A program made the position numbers and the translations under genes. Below the pieces are notes generated by a model. It was not told the origin of the DNA and made no database searches. It was given only the letters and a program-made list of their open reading frames with translations. From a bacterium (GTDB lineage Bacteria; B130-G9), in contig DATLAJ010000021.1 in the NCBI GenBank assembly GCA_035527515.1, forward strand, positions 1-12,898: a stretch of DNA of 12,898 nt, read 5' to 3'. How positions within the stretch are numbered: the first letter of the stretch is position 1; the number at the start of each line of letters is the position of its first letter. Below are positions 1 through 6,761 of the stretch, piece by piece.

Positions 1-219
1 ATAGGTTCCCTGAGCCACTTTCACTACATCAGCTGAGCTGCCCGAACACGAGTCAACGCCCTGCTGGATTGTGTTCCACGCCGTGCCCCAGGTGAGCCCA
101 TCGCTGTTGTCTCCCGTCTTGGCAACGGAATAATCTGTCGCGAAGGCGCCGGCAACCATGATCGCGAAGACGGTGATGATCGCAACGAGCGCCAATTCAA
201 TACCTCGATGAAGCTGCAT
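1..219 (-). CDS. Secreted protein, probable right-handed beta-helix family (5' part only)
   Basis: The first 73 codons of a gene that runs off the left edge. It starts with ATG at 219..217, preceded by the strong ribosome site GGAGG six bases upstream, which settles the start. Residues 1-27 form a classical signal peptide: a basic and polar N terminus, a hydrophobic stretch LALVAIITVFAIMVAGA, and a likely cleavage after AFA. The mature part begins DYSVAKTGDNSDG and continues with a W-x-TAWNTIQ-like segment and VVKVAQGTY. In many secreted beta-helix proteins (DUF1565 / pectate-lyase-like) this pattern of DG..W.TA..TIQ.GVD.....DVV.V..GTY marks the first coil. The protein is therefore probably exported and repetitive, perhaps a surface or carbohydrate-acting protein. 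Catalytic residues and the C-terminal anchor lie outside the window. It has its own leader and a candidate extended -10 promoter at 299-304. Export is well supported; the family call is moderate. Confidence 0.8.
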   Translation of the reverse strand, partial: MQLHRGIELALVAIITVFAIMVAGAFATDYSVAKTGDNSDGLTWGTAWNTIQQGVDSCSGSSADVVKVAQGTY

Positions 220-298
220 GTCTCTCCTCCCAGAATGAGATGGTTGTTAGATCCTTACGAAACGACAAACATACGCCGCAAAGTTTCCAATCCTGTTT

Positions 299-332
299 AT
301 TATACCACAACTCATCTTGATCAAAATGTCAA
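299..332 (-). promoter_or_regulatory. Candidate extended -10 promoter for the secreted beta-helix gene
   Basis: On the minus strand TATAAT lies at 304..299, directly preceded by TGG, giving the extended -10 form TGnTATAAT. A perfect TTGACA lies at 332..327, but the gap between them is 22 bases, too long for a normal -35/-10 pair. If this promoter works, it is probably through the extended -10. Transcription would start near 292 and leave a leader of about 70 nt before the ATG at 219. Confidence 0.45.
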
Positions 333-344
333 GCGAGGTTCATT

Positions 345-425
345 TCAGTCGGGCTCGCCGGCCAATAGGACCTGCGCAGACATAATCAGCGCGACCGTGG
401 CAAGCACAACCACAAGTTTCCTCAC
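345..425 (-). CDS. Small signal-peptide-like ORF of 26 codons (hypothetical)
   Basis: A short frame starting at GTG 425..423 and ending at TGA 347..345. It would encode MRKLVVVLATVALIMSAQ followed by VLLAGEPD: two basic residues, a hydrophobic core, then a short polar tail. That is the form of a bare signal peptide or small membrane peptide. CAGGAGG lies upstream (GGAGG at 438..434), 8 bases from this GTG and 5 bases from an alternative GTG at 428..426, so translation is plausible. A promoter-like TTGACT-N16-TATTAT lies further upstream at 609-636. It could be a leader peptide for the downstream secreted gene, a free membrane peptide, or the surviving 5' end of a decayed exported protein. No family is recognised, and codon statistics are meaningless at this length. 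Confidence 0.35.
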   Translation of the reverse strand: MRKLVVVLATVALIMSAQVLLAGEPD

Positions 426-608
426 CACTCCATCCTCCTGTCTCTCTTCTCTAGGTTCAGCTATTAAGACCGATTCCTATACTGTTCATCAAAACCACCC
501 CAGGGACATTCACAACGGCTATCCGAAAAACCCACCTTACGCGCTTCACTCCTGAGAAGCCGCGTATGCAAGGCGATCCAAGTCCCCAAAGCAAGTGATC
601 AGAACACA

Positions 609-636
609 ATAATATGTATCTTCAACTGTAAGTCAA
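609..636 (-). promoter_or_regulatory. Candidate sigma-70-type promoter, leftward
   Basis: Minus-strand TTGACT at 636..631 and TATTAT at 614..609 are separated by exactly 16 bases, a good sigma-70-type match. Predicted transcription starts near 602 and reads first into the 26-codon ORF and then toward the secreted gene at 219. It lies beyond the end of the radical SAM gene, so it marks a new transcription unit. Confidence 0.5.
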
Positions 637-806
637 GCCCTTTTTTCCCCAATGCCAGGTATGAGCAAGAGATCAGCAGCTGTCCCCAAAGACACAGGAG
701 GCCATGACGGGTAACGTGCGCCTCGAAGTTTTGGCTGAAAAAGCGGTCCAGACCTCATCCTAGAAGTCGCCATAACCGCCTTCGGTCCGCAGCGCGCCGA
801 CCAAGA

Positions 807-1901
807 TCATTGCCGTCCATTGCCGCTTTTGAAGACCTGTCGAAGCCTGTGCCCAACAACCCTGGGATAGACCCAGGGCCAGTAAAGCGCAGATAGCGCA
901 ATCAGAATCTCCCACGTGCAGTAGCAATCTCTGTTCACAATCCCCCGACGCATTGCATGTCCCCTCAGGGAATTGACTAGCGCCATCGGGTCATAACCGC
1001 AATCTCGCACGTTCCCGTATTGCGTGTGCAGAAGCTCACACGGATACAGCGTCCCATCCTCACCGAGCACGATCGACCTTAAGCCAGCAACGCACGGCAC
1101 GATCTGCCGCCTCCGGCTCGCCGTCTCCGCTATCAACTGCCCCTTGAACGATTCTATCGCATCTCTGAACGAAAAAAGCGGGTAGTCCGCCGCGTTCTCC
1201 CCTTTCGGCCTGATACGTTCCAACTCCTCGAACAGTCTTAGGTATTCGTTCATATCAACATCAAACTCCCCCCGATCCTTCGAGGCGTTGCGGATCAGCG
1301 AGATGCCATTCCGAACACCCATATCCGCCAAATAGCGATGAACCTCCAAAATGTCCTCACTTGTGTTCGAGGCGCAGAAGACCGAGACCGTGAATATCCC
1401 AAGCCGCCCATTCCGAGCGTGCAGCCTTTTGAGCGCCTCGATCGTTGAGATGGCCTTGTCAAATGCGCCGGGCACGCCCTTGAGTCGGTCGTGCTTCTCG
1501 CCAACCCCGTCAACCGAGACGCATACGTCAACCGCGAGTTCGGGGCAGCGGTCCAGAATCGCGGAGACGTCAGCGATAATCTTATCCTTCAGAAAGCCGT
1601 TGGTGTGATACGAAGCGATTCGTATCCCGCTTCTCTCGTAGAACGCCTCTGCTATTTCAGCCACATCTTCTCTTAGCGACGTCTCACCGCCGGTGAGCGT
1701 CAGGTAGCCAAGATTCGGCAGATTCGCCGTTACCTTTTCAATCTCTCGAAGGCTTAGCTCTTGCGGCTTGTCCTTTGCTACAATCTGTTTCCAGTAGAAG
1801 CAGTATTTGCACCTGGCGTTGCACTTCGCCGTTACGAAAAAGACCAGATGGAAGGGCGTTTTGCCGCAAGCGGCCCTTGCGAGCTTAAGAAAACTGCCCA
1901 C
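807..1901 (-). CDS. Radical SAM enzyme with SPASM-like C-terminal cysteine region
   Basis: A 364-residue radical SAM protein. The cluster motif CNARCKYC (C27, C31, C34) binds the 4Fe-4S cluster that cleaves S-adenosylmethionine, and TGGE at 70-73 is the usual SAM-contact motif. The C-terminal half has the spacing of a SPASM/twitch auxiliary-cluster domain: PC (270), GEDGTLYPC (C288), then C301 and a final C-Y-C (326, 328). SPASM enzymes modify peptides, proteins or sugars. The substrate is not evident here. A hydrophobic aromatic stretch around 331-347 may touch the membrane. The GTG start at 1901..1899 overlaps the glycosyltransferase stop by one base (TAGTG), so the two are probably translated together and share a pathway, most simply a cell-surface glycan or glycolipid. 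The family call is firm; the reaction is unknown. Confidence 0.88.
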   Translation of the reverse strand: MGSFLKLARAACGKTPFHLVFFVTAKCNARCKYCFYWKQIVAKDKPQELSLREIEKVTANLPNLGYLTLTGGETSLREDVAEIAEAFYERSGIRIASYHTNGFLKDKIIADVSAILDRCPELAVDVCVSVDGVGEKHDRLKGVPGAFDKAISTIEALKRLHARNGRLGIFTVSVFCASNTSEDILEVHRYLADMGVRNGISLIRNASKDRGEFDVDMNEYLRLFEELERIRPKGENAADYPLFSFRDAIESFKGQLIAETASRRRQIVPCVAGLRSIVLGEDGTLYPCELLHTQYGNVRDCGYDPMALVNSLRGHAMRRGIVNRDCYCTWEILIALSALYWPWVYPRVVGHRLRQVFKSGNGRQ

Positions 1902-2920
1902 TAGCCCCGGTCGCCCCGATTGAGAATCCTGCCGGCCAAGAATCTAGCAAGCCCAAGCACGACGCCCAGTCCGGTAACAACGTAAAGCACGAAATCATAA
2001 AGCACCCCGGCAAGGGCAAAGCCGACGTTCTTCTCTTTGAAGATAAAGACGTAGAAACCGGCCTCACTAACCAAGAACAGAGCGAAAAGCCCAAGCGCAA
2101 CCCCAAAGGCCTCCTTAAACAGAGCTCCGAGAACCGCGAACACAATGACATTACATGCGAGAGCGCATCTGGTGGCCTCATCTTTGGTCGTAGAGCCGAC
2201 CGACCCGAACGCTCGCTGCTGGCCGAATATCCCACCCAATCTCATCGCCCTGTTGAACTGTATCTTAACCTTTGGCCAAGCTCCTGCAAAGTGGTGGAAC
2301 ACCTCAATATCTTTGTATTGATATAGGGGATGACTGTAAGCCATCCGAAACGCCAAAAGGTGCTCCTCACCTCCGGGCGTGGTGTATTTCTCATCAAACC
2401 CGCCGAACTTCCAGAACACGTCTCTCTTGACACACATACACCCTGAGTTTAGTGATCGCGCATCCCGGCGTGCTTCGACGCGTCCGAGCTGCCGAATCTT
2501 GATCAGGTAGTGTGCCTTGAGCGCCCAGAAATCGCCGCCGAATGACGGATTTAGCGATTCCTTTGCCCAAACGGCCTGGGCGACCACAAGCCCGGGATCG
2601 TCATCGAACGCCTGGAGGAACCCTCTTATAGTATCTGGTTTTTGGACGATATCCCCATCAACGAAGTAGATTATGTCCCACTTGGCTGCCCGTGCACCTG
2701 CGTTTCTGGCCACACTTATGCCTCTGTTCTCGCCAAAACTCACTATCTTGCACGGGAAACGCCGGGCGATCCCTACGCTGTTGTCCGTGGAGCCGTCATC
2801 GACCAGGATCACCTCGAATCTGCCCTCGGCGCCCTCGGACGCATAAATGGACGCGAGACATTTCTCGAGCGTCCCCTCGTTGTTATAGACCGGAATTACG
2901 ATTGAAAGTCGAGTGCTCAA
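1901..2920 (-). CDS. Family 2 glycosyltransferase with C-terminal membrane segments
   Basis: A GT-A fold inverting glycosyltransferase. From the N terminus it shows the first strand LSIVIPVYNNEGTLEKCL, the nucleotide-binding VDDGSTD, the metal-binding FVDGD (DxD type), and the acceptor-side FGGFDEKYTTPGGEE. The last third has two or three hydrophobic segments (e.g. VIVFAVLGALF, GLFALFLVSEAGFYVFI, FVLYVVTGLGVVLGLA), so it should sit at the inner membrane and transfer a sugar to a lipid-linked or surface acceptor. The frame is open upstream to a GTG at 3049, which has AGGG seven bases ahead of it. The 43 extra residues are Arg/Pro-rich and do not resemble a GT2 start, so I placed the start at TTG 2920, which gives 339 aa and puts the first beta strand at the N terminus. 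That start has only a weak GGAA upstream, so 3049 remains possible. It is coupled to the radical SAM gene downstream. Confidence 0.85.
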   Translation of the reverse strand: MSTRLSIVIPVYNNEGTLEKCLASIYASEGAEGRFEVILVDDGSTDNSVGIARRFPCKIVSFGENRGISVARNAGARAAKWDIIYFVDGDIVQKPDTIRGFLQAFDDDPGLVVAQAVWAKESLNPSFGGDFWALKAHYLIKIRQLGRVEARRDARSLNSGCMCVKRDVFWKFGGFDEKYTTPGGEEHLLAFRMAYSHPLYQYKDIEVFHHFAGAWPKVKIQFNRAMRLGGIFGQQRAFGSVGSTTKDEATRCALACNVIVFAVLGALFKEAFGVALGLFALFLVSEAGFYVFIFKEKNVGFALAGVLYDFVLYVVTGLGVVLGLARFLAGRILNRGDRG

Positions 2921-3095
2921 GGTCAGAGTTCCGAATCGCAAACTCGCAGGCCGGGGCCGGACGAAGCGTCGCTCGGGGCCATCAATTTTGAACAAGCAGC
3001 CGGTTGGACAGAAACGACCACGCTGCACTCGCGGCACGCGACTTGGCACGTGTGTGCCCTACAGTCGGCGGGTGAACAGATGTTATTCATGGCCG

Positions 3096-4694
3096 TCAAT
3101 CAAATAGGTCGCTTGAGCCGGGTTCATTCTCTCGCTTGCTTTTCGGAGACTTCTTGAACGTTACATTCACCTGCTTTGACGGCGGATAGTCGATTCGCCT
3201 CCCTGCGAGGAGGTCCTCGACCGTAAGGATTTGGACGCCAGGGTAGTGTTTGTCCCAGCCGGGCGAGTAATAGGAGTCCGCGGATGCGGCCTCCGCGCGC
3301 ATCGGCTTGGTTGGCCCCAGCATCGTTATCAAGACACCAATTGCGGCGCTCTCGCGCTCCAGAACGCCCCGCAGGTCGCGGATGTGCGACACACCGACGT
3401 GGCCCGACTTAACCGAGAGCACGATCTGCTTCGTCTCGCCGCCCTCGCCCTCGTCATGGAAATAAAGTCGCCCGTCTATGCCCCTGTCGGCTCCCTTTCT
3501 TTGCTCCACGGGCCGAGCGCCGACCAATCCCAATGCCCACCACTGAAACTGATATGGGTTCTGTTTAGCAAGGGCCATTGCGCCGGAGATGGACACAGGC
3601 TCGCCGACCACCTCGAACTCTTTCTTAATGGCCTCACCGAAAGTGCTCTCGAGTCGATATTTCATGAGCGTTACGGCCAAGTGCGTTATGTCTATCCCGA
3701 TCCAGCGCCGCTTCAGGCGCTGGGCCACAGCTATGGTCGTCCCGCATCCGCAGAACGGGTCAAGCACCAGGTCGCCCTCGTTGCTGCTCGCCCTGATGAT
3801 GCGTTCCAAGAGCGACTCGGGTTTCTGCGTCGGGTAGCCAAGCCGCTCCCTAGCAACGGGGTTGATGGCGTTAATGTCAGTCCAGATATCCGGAACCTGC
3901 CTCCGGCCGCTGCTCTCGCTCAAGTATTGCTTATATGACCACTTCGCGCCCTCGCGCTTCGGCGAAATCAGCCGGTTCTCAGACTTAAGTCTCTGGAAGG
4001 TCTCCGTCGAATAGGTCTTCAGAAGTGTTTTCCGATATGGCCCTCTGCCATCGGCATCGTCCCATTTGAACCGGGCGAGATACTTCTCCGAATAGGCAAC
4101 AGTCGGTGGATTCCAAGTCAAAGCGACACCCATTGAGTAAAAGAGGATAATGTCGTGCGAGCGGGGCAATTGCTTCGCCCTGGCCTTGCTGCTGCCCGCG
4201 AATGGCGTGCGCTTCCACGATATTTCATTGCGGAAGTTCCGCGGGCCGAAGACTGCGTCCATCAGCAGCCTCAGATAAGCGCTCGCGGTCGGGTCGCAGT
4301 GCAGATAGATACTCCCGGTCGGTTTCAAGACACGTTTTAGCTCCGCGAGGCGAGGCGCCATCATGGTGAGATATGCGAGCATGTCGTTGTCGCCGAGGAG
4401 CTTTCGGAAGCCCTGCATCGTTTCAGAAACGCGGCCCCCGGCCTCAACGACCTCGCGATAGGCGCTCGCCGCCTCCCGGTCCCAGCACCAGGTGTCTTTG
4501 AACGCCTTTACCTGAGCTGTGGAGCGAGTGCCGTTCTTCTCGGCGAAGAGGACGTTGTAGTTCTGATTGCTCTTGAATGGCGGATCGAGATAGACGAGGT
4601 CCACAGACTCGTCCTTTATGTAGAGCCGCAGGACCTCAAGGTTGTCGCCATAGTAGAGAGTGTTCCTGGTTTCAGGTTGCACAGATTCCGTCAT
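3096..4694 (-). CDS. DNA N4/N6-methyltransferase (beta class) fused to an Mrr-like nuclease domain
   Basis: A 532-residue fusion. Residues 1-350 form an amino-methyltransferase: motif IV LDPPF (36-40) comes first, then a variable region likely to recognise the target DNA, then motif [10 protein letters not shown] (312-320) and GIDI (333-336). IV before I is the beta-class order. It would transfer methyl from AdoMet to adenine N6 or cytosine N4. Residues about 380-500 look like a restriction-endonuclease-like domain of the Mrr type: [11 protein letters not shown], then [11 protein letters not shown] with D407, then VLSVKSG with K429, then [12 protein letters not shown] and GVLITM. The usual Glu/Gln before x-Lys is Ser427, so cleavage activity is uncertain. 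The ATG at 4694 is forced by an in-frame TGA 18 bases upstream; its ribosome site is weak. It may be a solitary modification enzyme, a type II/IIG-like system, or part of a module with the two preceding genes. Codons 95-116 recur as a fragment at 6668-6735. Confidence 0.88.
   Translation of the reverse strand: MTESVQPETRNTLYYGDNLEVLRLYIKDESVDLVYLDPPFKSNQNYNVLFAEKNGTRSTAQVKAFKDTWCWDREAASAYREVVEAGGRVSETMQGFRKLLGDNDMLAYLTMMAPRLAELKRVLKPTGSIYLHCDPTASAYLRLLMDAVFGPRNFRNEISWKRTPFAGSSKARAKQLPRSHDIILFYSMGVALTWNPPTVAYSEKYLARFKWDDADGRGPYRKTLLKTYSTETFQRLKSENRLISPKREGAKWSYKQYLSESSGRRQVPDIWTDINAINPVARERLGYPTQKPESLLERIIRASSNEGDLVLDPFCGCGTTIAVAQRLKRRWIGIDITHLAVTLMKYRLESTFGEAIKKEFEVVGEPVSISGAMALAKQNPYQFQWWALGLVGARPVEQRKGADRGIDGRLYFHDEGEGGETKQIVLSVKSGHVGVSHIRDLRGVLERESAAIGVLITMLGPTKPMRAEAASADSYYSPGWDKHYPGVQILTVEDLLAGRRIDYPPSKQVNVTFKKSPKSKRENEPGSSDLFD
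4346..4413 (-). repeat. Direct repeat copy A (inside the methyltransferase gene)
   Basis: This 68-bp segment encodes residues 95-116 of the methyltransferase. It matches 6668-6735 in the same orientation, with five differences by eye. Over the core 4355-4413 versus 6677-6735 there are three differences in 59 bases. Confidence 0.9.
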
Positions 4695-4819
4695 GCTTGA
4701 AGATGACTCACTTCAGTGTTTCCTGCTTCGATCATCGTTCGCATCACAGCTAAACTCGGCGCCCGACTAGCCCTCATTCACCTGTGACGCGGGAGACGAG
4801 CGACAGTCGCAACGCCTCG

Positions 4820-5947
4820 TTACTCTATGCTTTCATCATCGACGGGGTGGATTGACTCAAGCAGGAAACCTCGACCTTTGCGCTGTGCTGTGACAGTAAC
4901 ACGCTCTTCAAACATAGGCTTGACAATGTCGCTCATAATTCCCCGCGGAACAACGAATCGATGTGATTTGCCGGCGTCATCGACCACTTGGATGACACCT
5001 CGGCTCGAGCTCTTTGCATCCGCTTCCAGAAGAACTCCACTTAGCTCGAACGGTTGGTCAGGCTCGGCTCGCACCGGCTCGATCGCACCCACCCAGATGC
5101 GTTCGCGTTTCCGGGAAAGTGCGACCCGACGTTCCCCCTGAGGGGTTGTTGCCGTGAAGCCGACACGGGAGATGTTTTTCCCGTCTGGCGCGATTTTCTC
5201 GGTTAGCCCGACGAAGTTCCGGAAGTACGACTCGTCTTGAAAGTGCTCCTCAAGCTTTTGAAGATCGCGTGCCTCGAAAAGCTCAAAGCAATCGAACAGA
5301 TCGTCGATCACAACGCGGGGGAGGTCCATTCCCGGAAGGCTTCTCTGGGGGCCTGCGATGCGGAAGGTCACTGCAAAGCTTGCCGCACGAAGGCCAGTAA
5401 CATAGGTCTGTATGGCCTCGGCCACCTCTTTCGATCGGGCCCCCCTTTCGCGGAACTTGAGACCCATCTTGCGCTCGGCCGTCCGATAAACCACCGTCTC
5501 TATATCGTGCACTCGTGGAAAGAAAAAGCTTGTTGGAACAATGCCGAAACCCACAGCTTGGCCCTCCAGCGAGATCTGAAACTCATCCGGCTGCAGTGTT
5601 ATGCCCCGGAGCGACAGATGCCGTTGGAAATAAACGTCCTCCAAAAGGTCGCGCAATTCTTCAGCAATTTCTTCCGGGGGATTCCCAGCAAGGGCACGCG
5701 CGATCAGACGTTCCGCCTCACGGGATTCCCCGCACTCCAGCGCTAGCGAAGCAGCGCTTCGGTGTAGAACGGACCTCGTGGGCTCTAGCTCAGCCCGGTC
5801 TTCTGTTCCCTGAGCAGCGTCGCGCTCTAGCTCAAAGGCCTTGCGCGTAAGCTCTAAAGAACGGTCGGGATGACCATTTCTGCGTTCGACACCGGCTTTG
5901 TCTGCAAGCGTCATCGCTTCCCGGTGAAGCCGGGCTATCTCGTTCAT
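4820..5947 (-). CDS. Protein of unknown function with N-terminal TPR-like helices
   Basis: 375 residues; I do not recognise the family. Residues 1-105 look like two or three tetratricopeptide-type helical hairpins (A.TLADKAG, A.SLALECGESREAERLIARAL), a common protein-binding scaffold. The middle (about 120-270) alternates strands and helices and has distinctive, conserved-looking pieces: ISLEGQAVGFGIVPTSFF, VVIDDLFDCFELFE and NFVGLTEKIAPDG. The C-terminal 100 residues are beta-rich (LSGVLLEADAKSSSRGVIQVVDDAGKSHRFVVP), perhaps a small ligand- or nucleic-acid-binding barrel. There is no signal peptide or membrane segment, so it is cytoplasmic. Its ATG overlaps the stop of the upstream 188-aa gene by four bases (ATGA), so the two proteins are probably made in fixed ratio and interact. 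The methyltransferase-nuclease gene follows after 125 bp. A defence or DNA-processing role is inferred from context only. Confidence 0.8.
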   Translation of the reverse strand: MNEIARLHREAMTLADKAGVERRNGHPDRSLELTRKAFELERDAAQGTEDRAELEPTRSVLHRSAASLALECGESREAERLIARALAGNPPEEIAEELRDLLEDVYFQRHLSLRGITLQPDEFQISLEGQAVGFGIVPTSFFFPRVHDIETVVYRTAERKMGLKFRERGARSKEVAEAIQTYVTGLRAASFAVTFRIAGPQRSLPGMDLPRVVIDDLFDCFELFEARDLQKLEEHFQDESYFRNFVGLTEKIAPDGKNISRVGFTATTPQGERRVALSRKRERIWVGAIEPVRAEPDQPFELSGVLLEADAKSSSRGVIQVVDDAGKSHRFVVPRGIMSDIVKPMFEERVTVTAQRKGRGFLLESIHPVDDESIE

Positions 5948-6510
5948 CGTTTCGCTACCCGGCTCTCAGGCTGGCTGAACTCGACAATCACAACGACGGC
6001 GGGTAGCAGGCTACTATCCGAGCGCTCTGTTTGTCTCAGCTTTTTCCGCACACGGGCGGCTATTCTAGTTTCGGTTCCAGCGCGAAGACCTGACACTTCG
6101 AGGCGCGCTCGACTCTGAAATAATGATTCGTCGTCATCGGTGGGTCCGAGCCAGTAATCAAATCCAGTGCCCTTTCTGGAGCGCTCAACCACATGCAATC
6201 CTGATAGTTCTGGCACAAGAAGACTTGCAATGGCACAAGCGCCATACTCCGTCGCTTCCTCGTCATCTTTCCAGTTCCGGCGGACCTGATCTGTGGTAGT
6301 AGCCCATTCTAACGTTGCGCTTGCCGTTAATTCTCCAGAAATCAGCATAGGAGTAGGACTTGAGTGCCCTTGGTCCTCTAGGCATACACTGGCCGCCTGA
6401 GCATAGAATGCCCCGACCTCCGAGGTCAATCCCGGGGCGCCAGACTTCATGTCCATGAGTCTGAGCGGCAACTCACGCCCCTCGGGAACGACTAGCTTGA
6501 TATCCACCAT
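5944..6510 (-). CDS. Hypothetical protein with PD-(D/E)XK-like C-terminal layout
   Basis: 188 residues, no recognised family name. The C-terminal half has the order expected of a PD-(D/E)XK nuclease core: helix DEEATEYGACAIASLLVPEL (83-102), strand ending GTGFDYWLG with D118, strand RARLEVSGL with E138, helix TRIAARVRKKLRQ (148-160), strand PAVVVIVEF (170-178). In active members the second acidic residue is followed by x-Lys; here Lys is replaced by Ser140, so it may be a divergent or inactive member. The N-terminal 60 residues may be a separate small domain (VVPEGRELPLRLMDM). It is soluble, with no signal peptide. The ATG at 6510 has only a weak upstream ribosome site; a GTG at the second codon is an alternative. 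It is coupled by ATGA to the TPR-like gene, and a weak promoter may lie at 6638-6666. The gene call is good; the fold assignment is a visual inference. Confidence 0.75.
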   Translation of the reverse strand: MVDIKLVVPEGRELPLRLMDMKSGAPGLTSEVGAFYAQAASVCLEDQGHSSPTPMLISGELTASATLEWATTTDQVRRNWKDDEEATEYGACAIASLLVPELSGLHVVERSRKGTGFDYWLGPTDDDESLFQSRARLEVSGLRAGTETRIAARVRKKLRQTERSDSSLLPAVVVIVEFSQPESRVAKR

Positions 6511-6637
6511 CGCACCGCTGGTTGTAACTGCCCGCTCAGCTTACCTATCCATTCCTGGCTACGTCGATGACCAACAACAGAATAAGCCCGCATTCTGCCC
6601 AGTCTTCCGAATAACACCGTGTCCTTCATTGCGCGTA

Positions 6638-6666
6638 AAGTTAGATGTGTCGGACAAAAATGTCAA
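6638..6666 (-). promoter_or_regulatory. Candidate promoter for the 188-aa / TPR-like pair
   Basis: A perfect minus-strand TTGACA at 6666..6661 is followed after 17 bases by TAACTT (6643..6638), which keeps the three most conserved -10 bases (T, A and the last T). Between them lies TGTCCGACA, a 4+1+4 inverted repeat that could be an operator. Predicted start is near 6631, giving a leader of about 120 nt. The -35 box sits right at the end of the methyltransferase gene fragment. Confidence 0.35.
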
Positions 6667-6667
6667 A

Positions 6668-6735
6668 CGAGGCGCCGCGCCATCATGGTGAGATATGCGA
6701 GCATGTCATTGTCGCCAAGGAGCTTCCGGAAGCCC
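6668..6735 (-). pseudogene. Fragment of a methyltransferase gene (direct repeat copy B)
   Basis: Read on the minus strand this encodes [19 protein letters not shown] followed by R-R-L-V and a TGA stop, matching residues 95-116 of the methyltransferase at 3096-4694. The three differences in the 59-bp core (CGA/CGG, CTC/CTT, AAC/AAT) are all synonymous third-position changes. This looks like a piece of a related gene that diverged while still functional, not a fresh duplicate of the local copy. No start or catalytic motif remains. It lies in the 251-bp gap between the ligase gene and the 188-aa gene and is a likely recombination or gene-replacement scar. Confidence 0.75.
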
Positions 6736-6761
6736 CGCTCCCCAAATCCGCTTGTGGAGCA

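Larger units (their letters stand above)
220..806. other. Long leader / intergenic region, mostly non-coding
   Basis: About 590 bases separate the radical SAM gene from the secreted gene. Apart from the two promoter-like sites and the 26-codon ORF, I see no supported gene. A 16-codon frame (810..760, minus; MILVGALRTEGGYGDF) starts inside the stop of the radical SAM gene through an ATGA overlap, but nothing else supports it. The short string GTCCCCAAAG occurs twice, near 584 and near 682. No hairpin followed by a T-run is visible for the upstream operon. Confidence 0.5.

Noticed and set aside
299-332. TTGACA with TATAAT as a classic -35/-10 pair
   Set aside because: The spacer is 22 bases, beyond the working range. 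Only the extended -10 reading is kept.
208-555. Plus-strand open frame of 115 codons in the leader region
   Set aside because: Composition is Ser/Thr/Pro-rich and random-looking, it runs opposite to the local promoters and overlaps the secreted gene's start. No ribosome site or domain supports it.
2921-3049. Glycosyltransferase N-terminal extension from GTG 3049
   Set aside because: Not excluded, but the 43 residues are Arg/Pro-rich and unlike a GT2 N terminus. I preferred TTG 2920 despite its weaker ribosome site.
3231-3938. Long plus-strand open frame opposite the methyltransferase
   Set aside because: It is antisense to a gene with clear catalytic motifs, and the translated product is low-complexity and His/Arg/Leu-rich.
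4695-4819. Possible promoter or small gene between the TPR-like gene and the methyltransferase
   Set aside because: I found no acceptable -35/-10 pair. The only short frame (14 codons) has no supporting signal.
6722-6733. Perfect 12-bp palindrome GCTTCCGGAAGC as a terminator after the ligase gene
   Set aside because: No loop or T-run, and the sequence is part of the methyltransferase coding fragment, which explains it.
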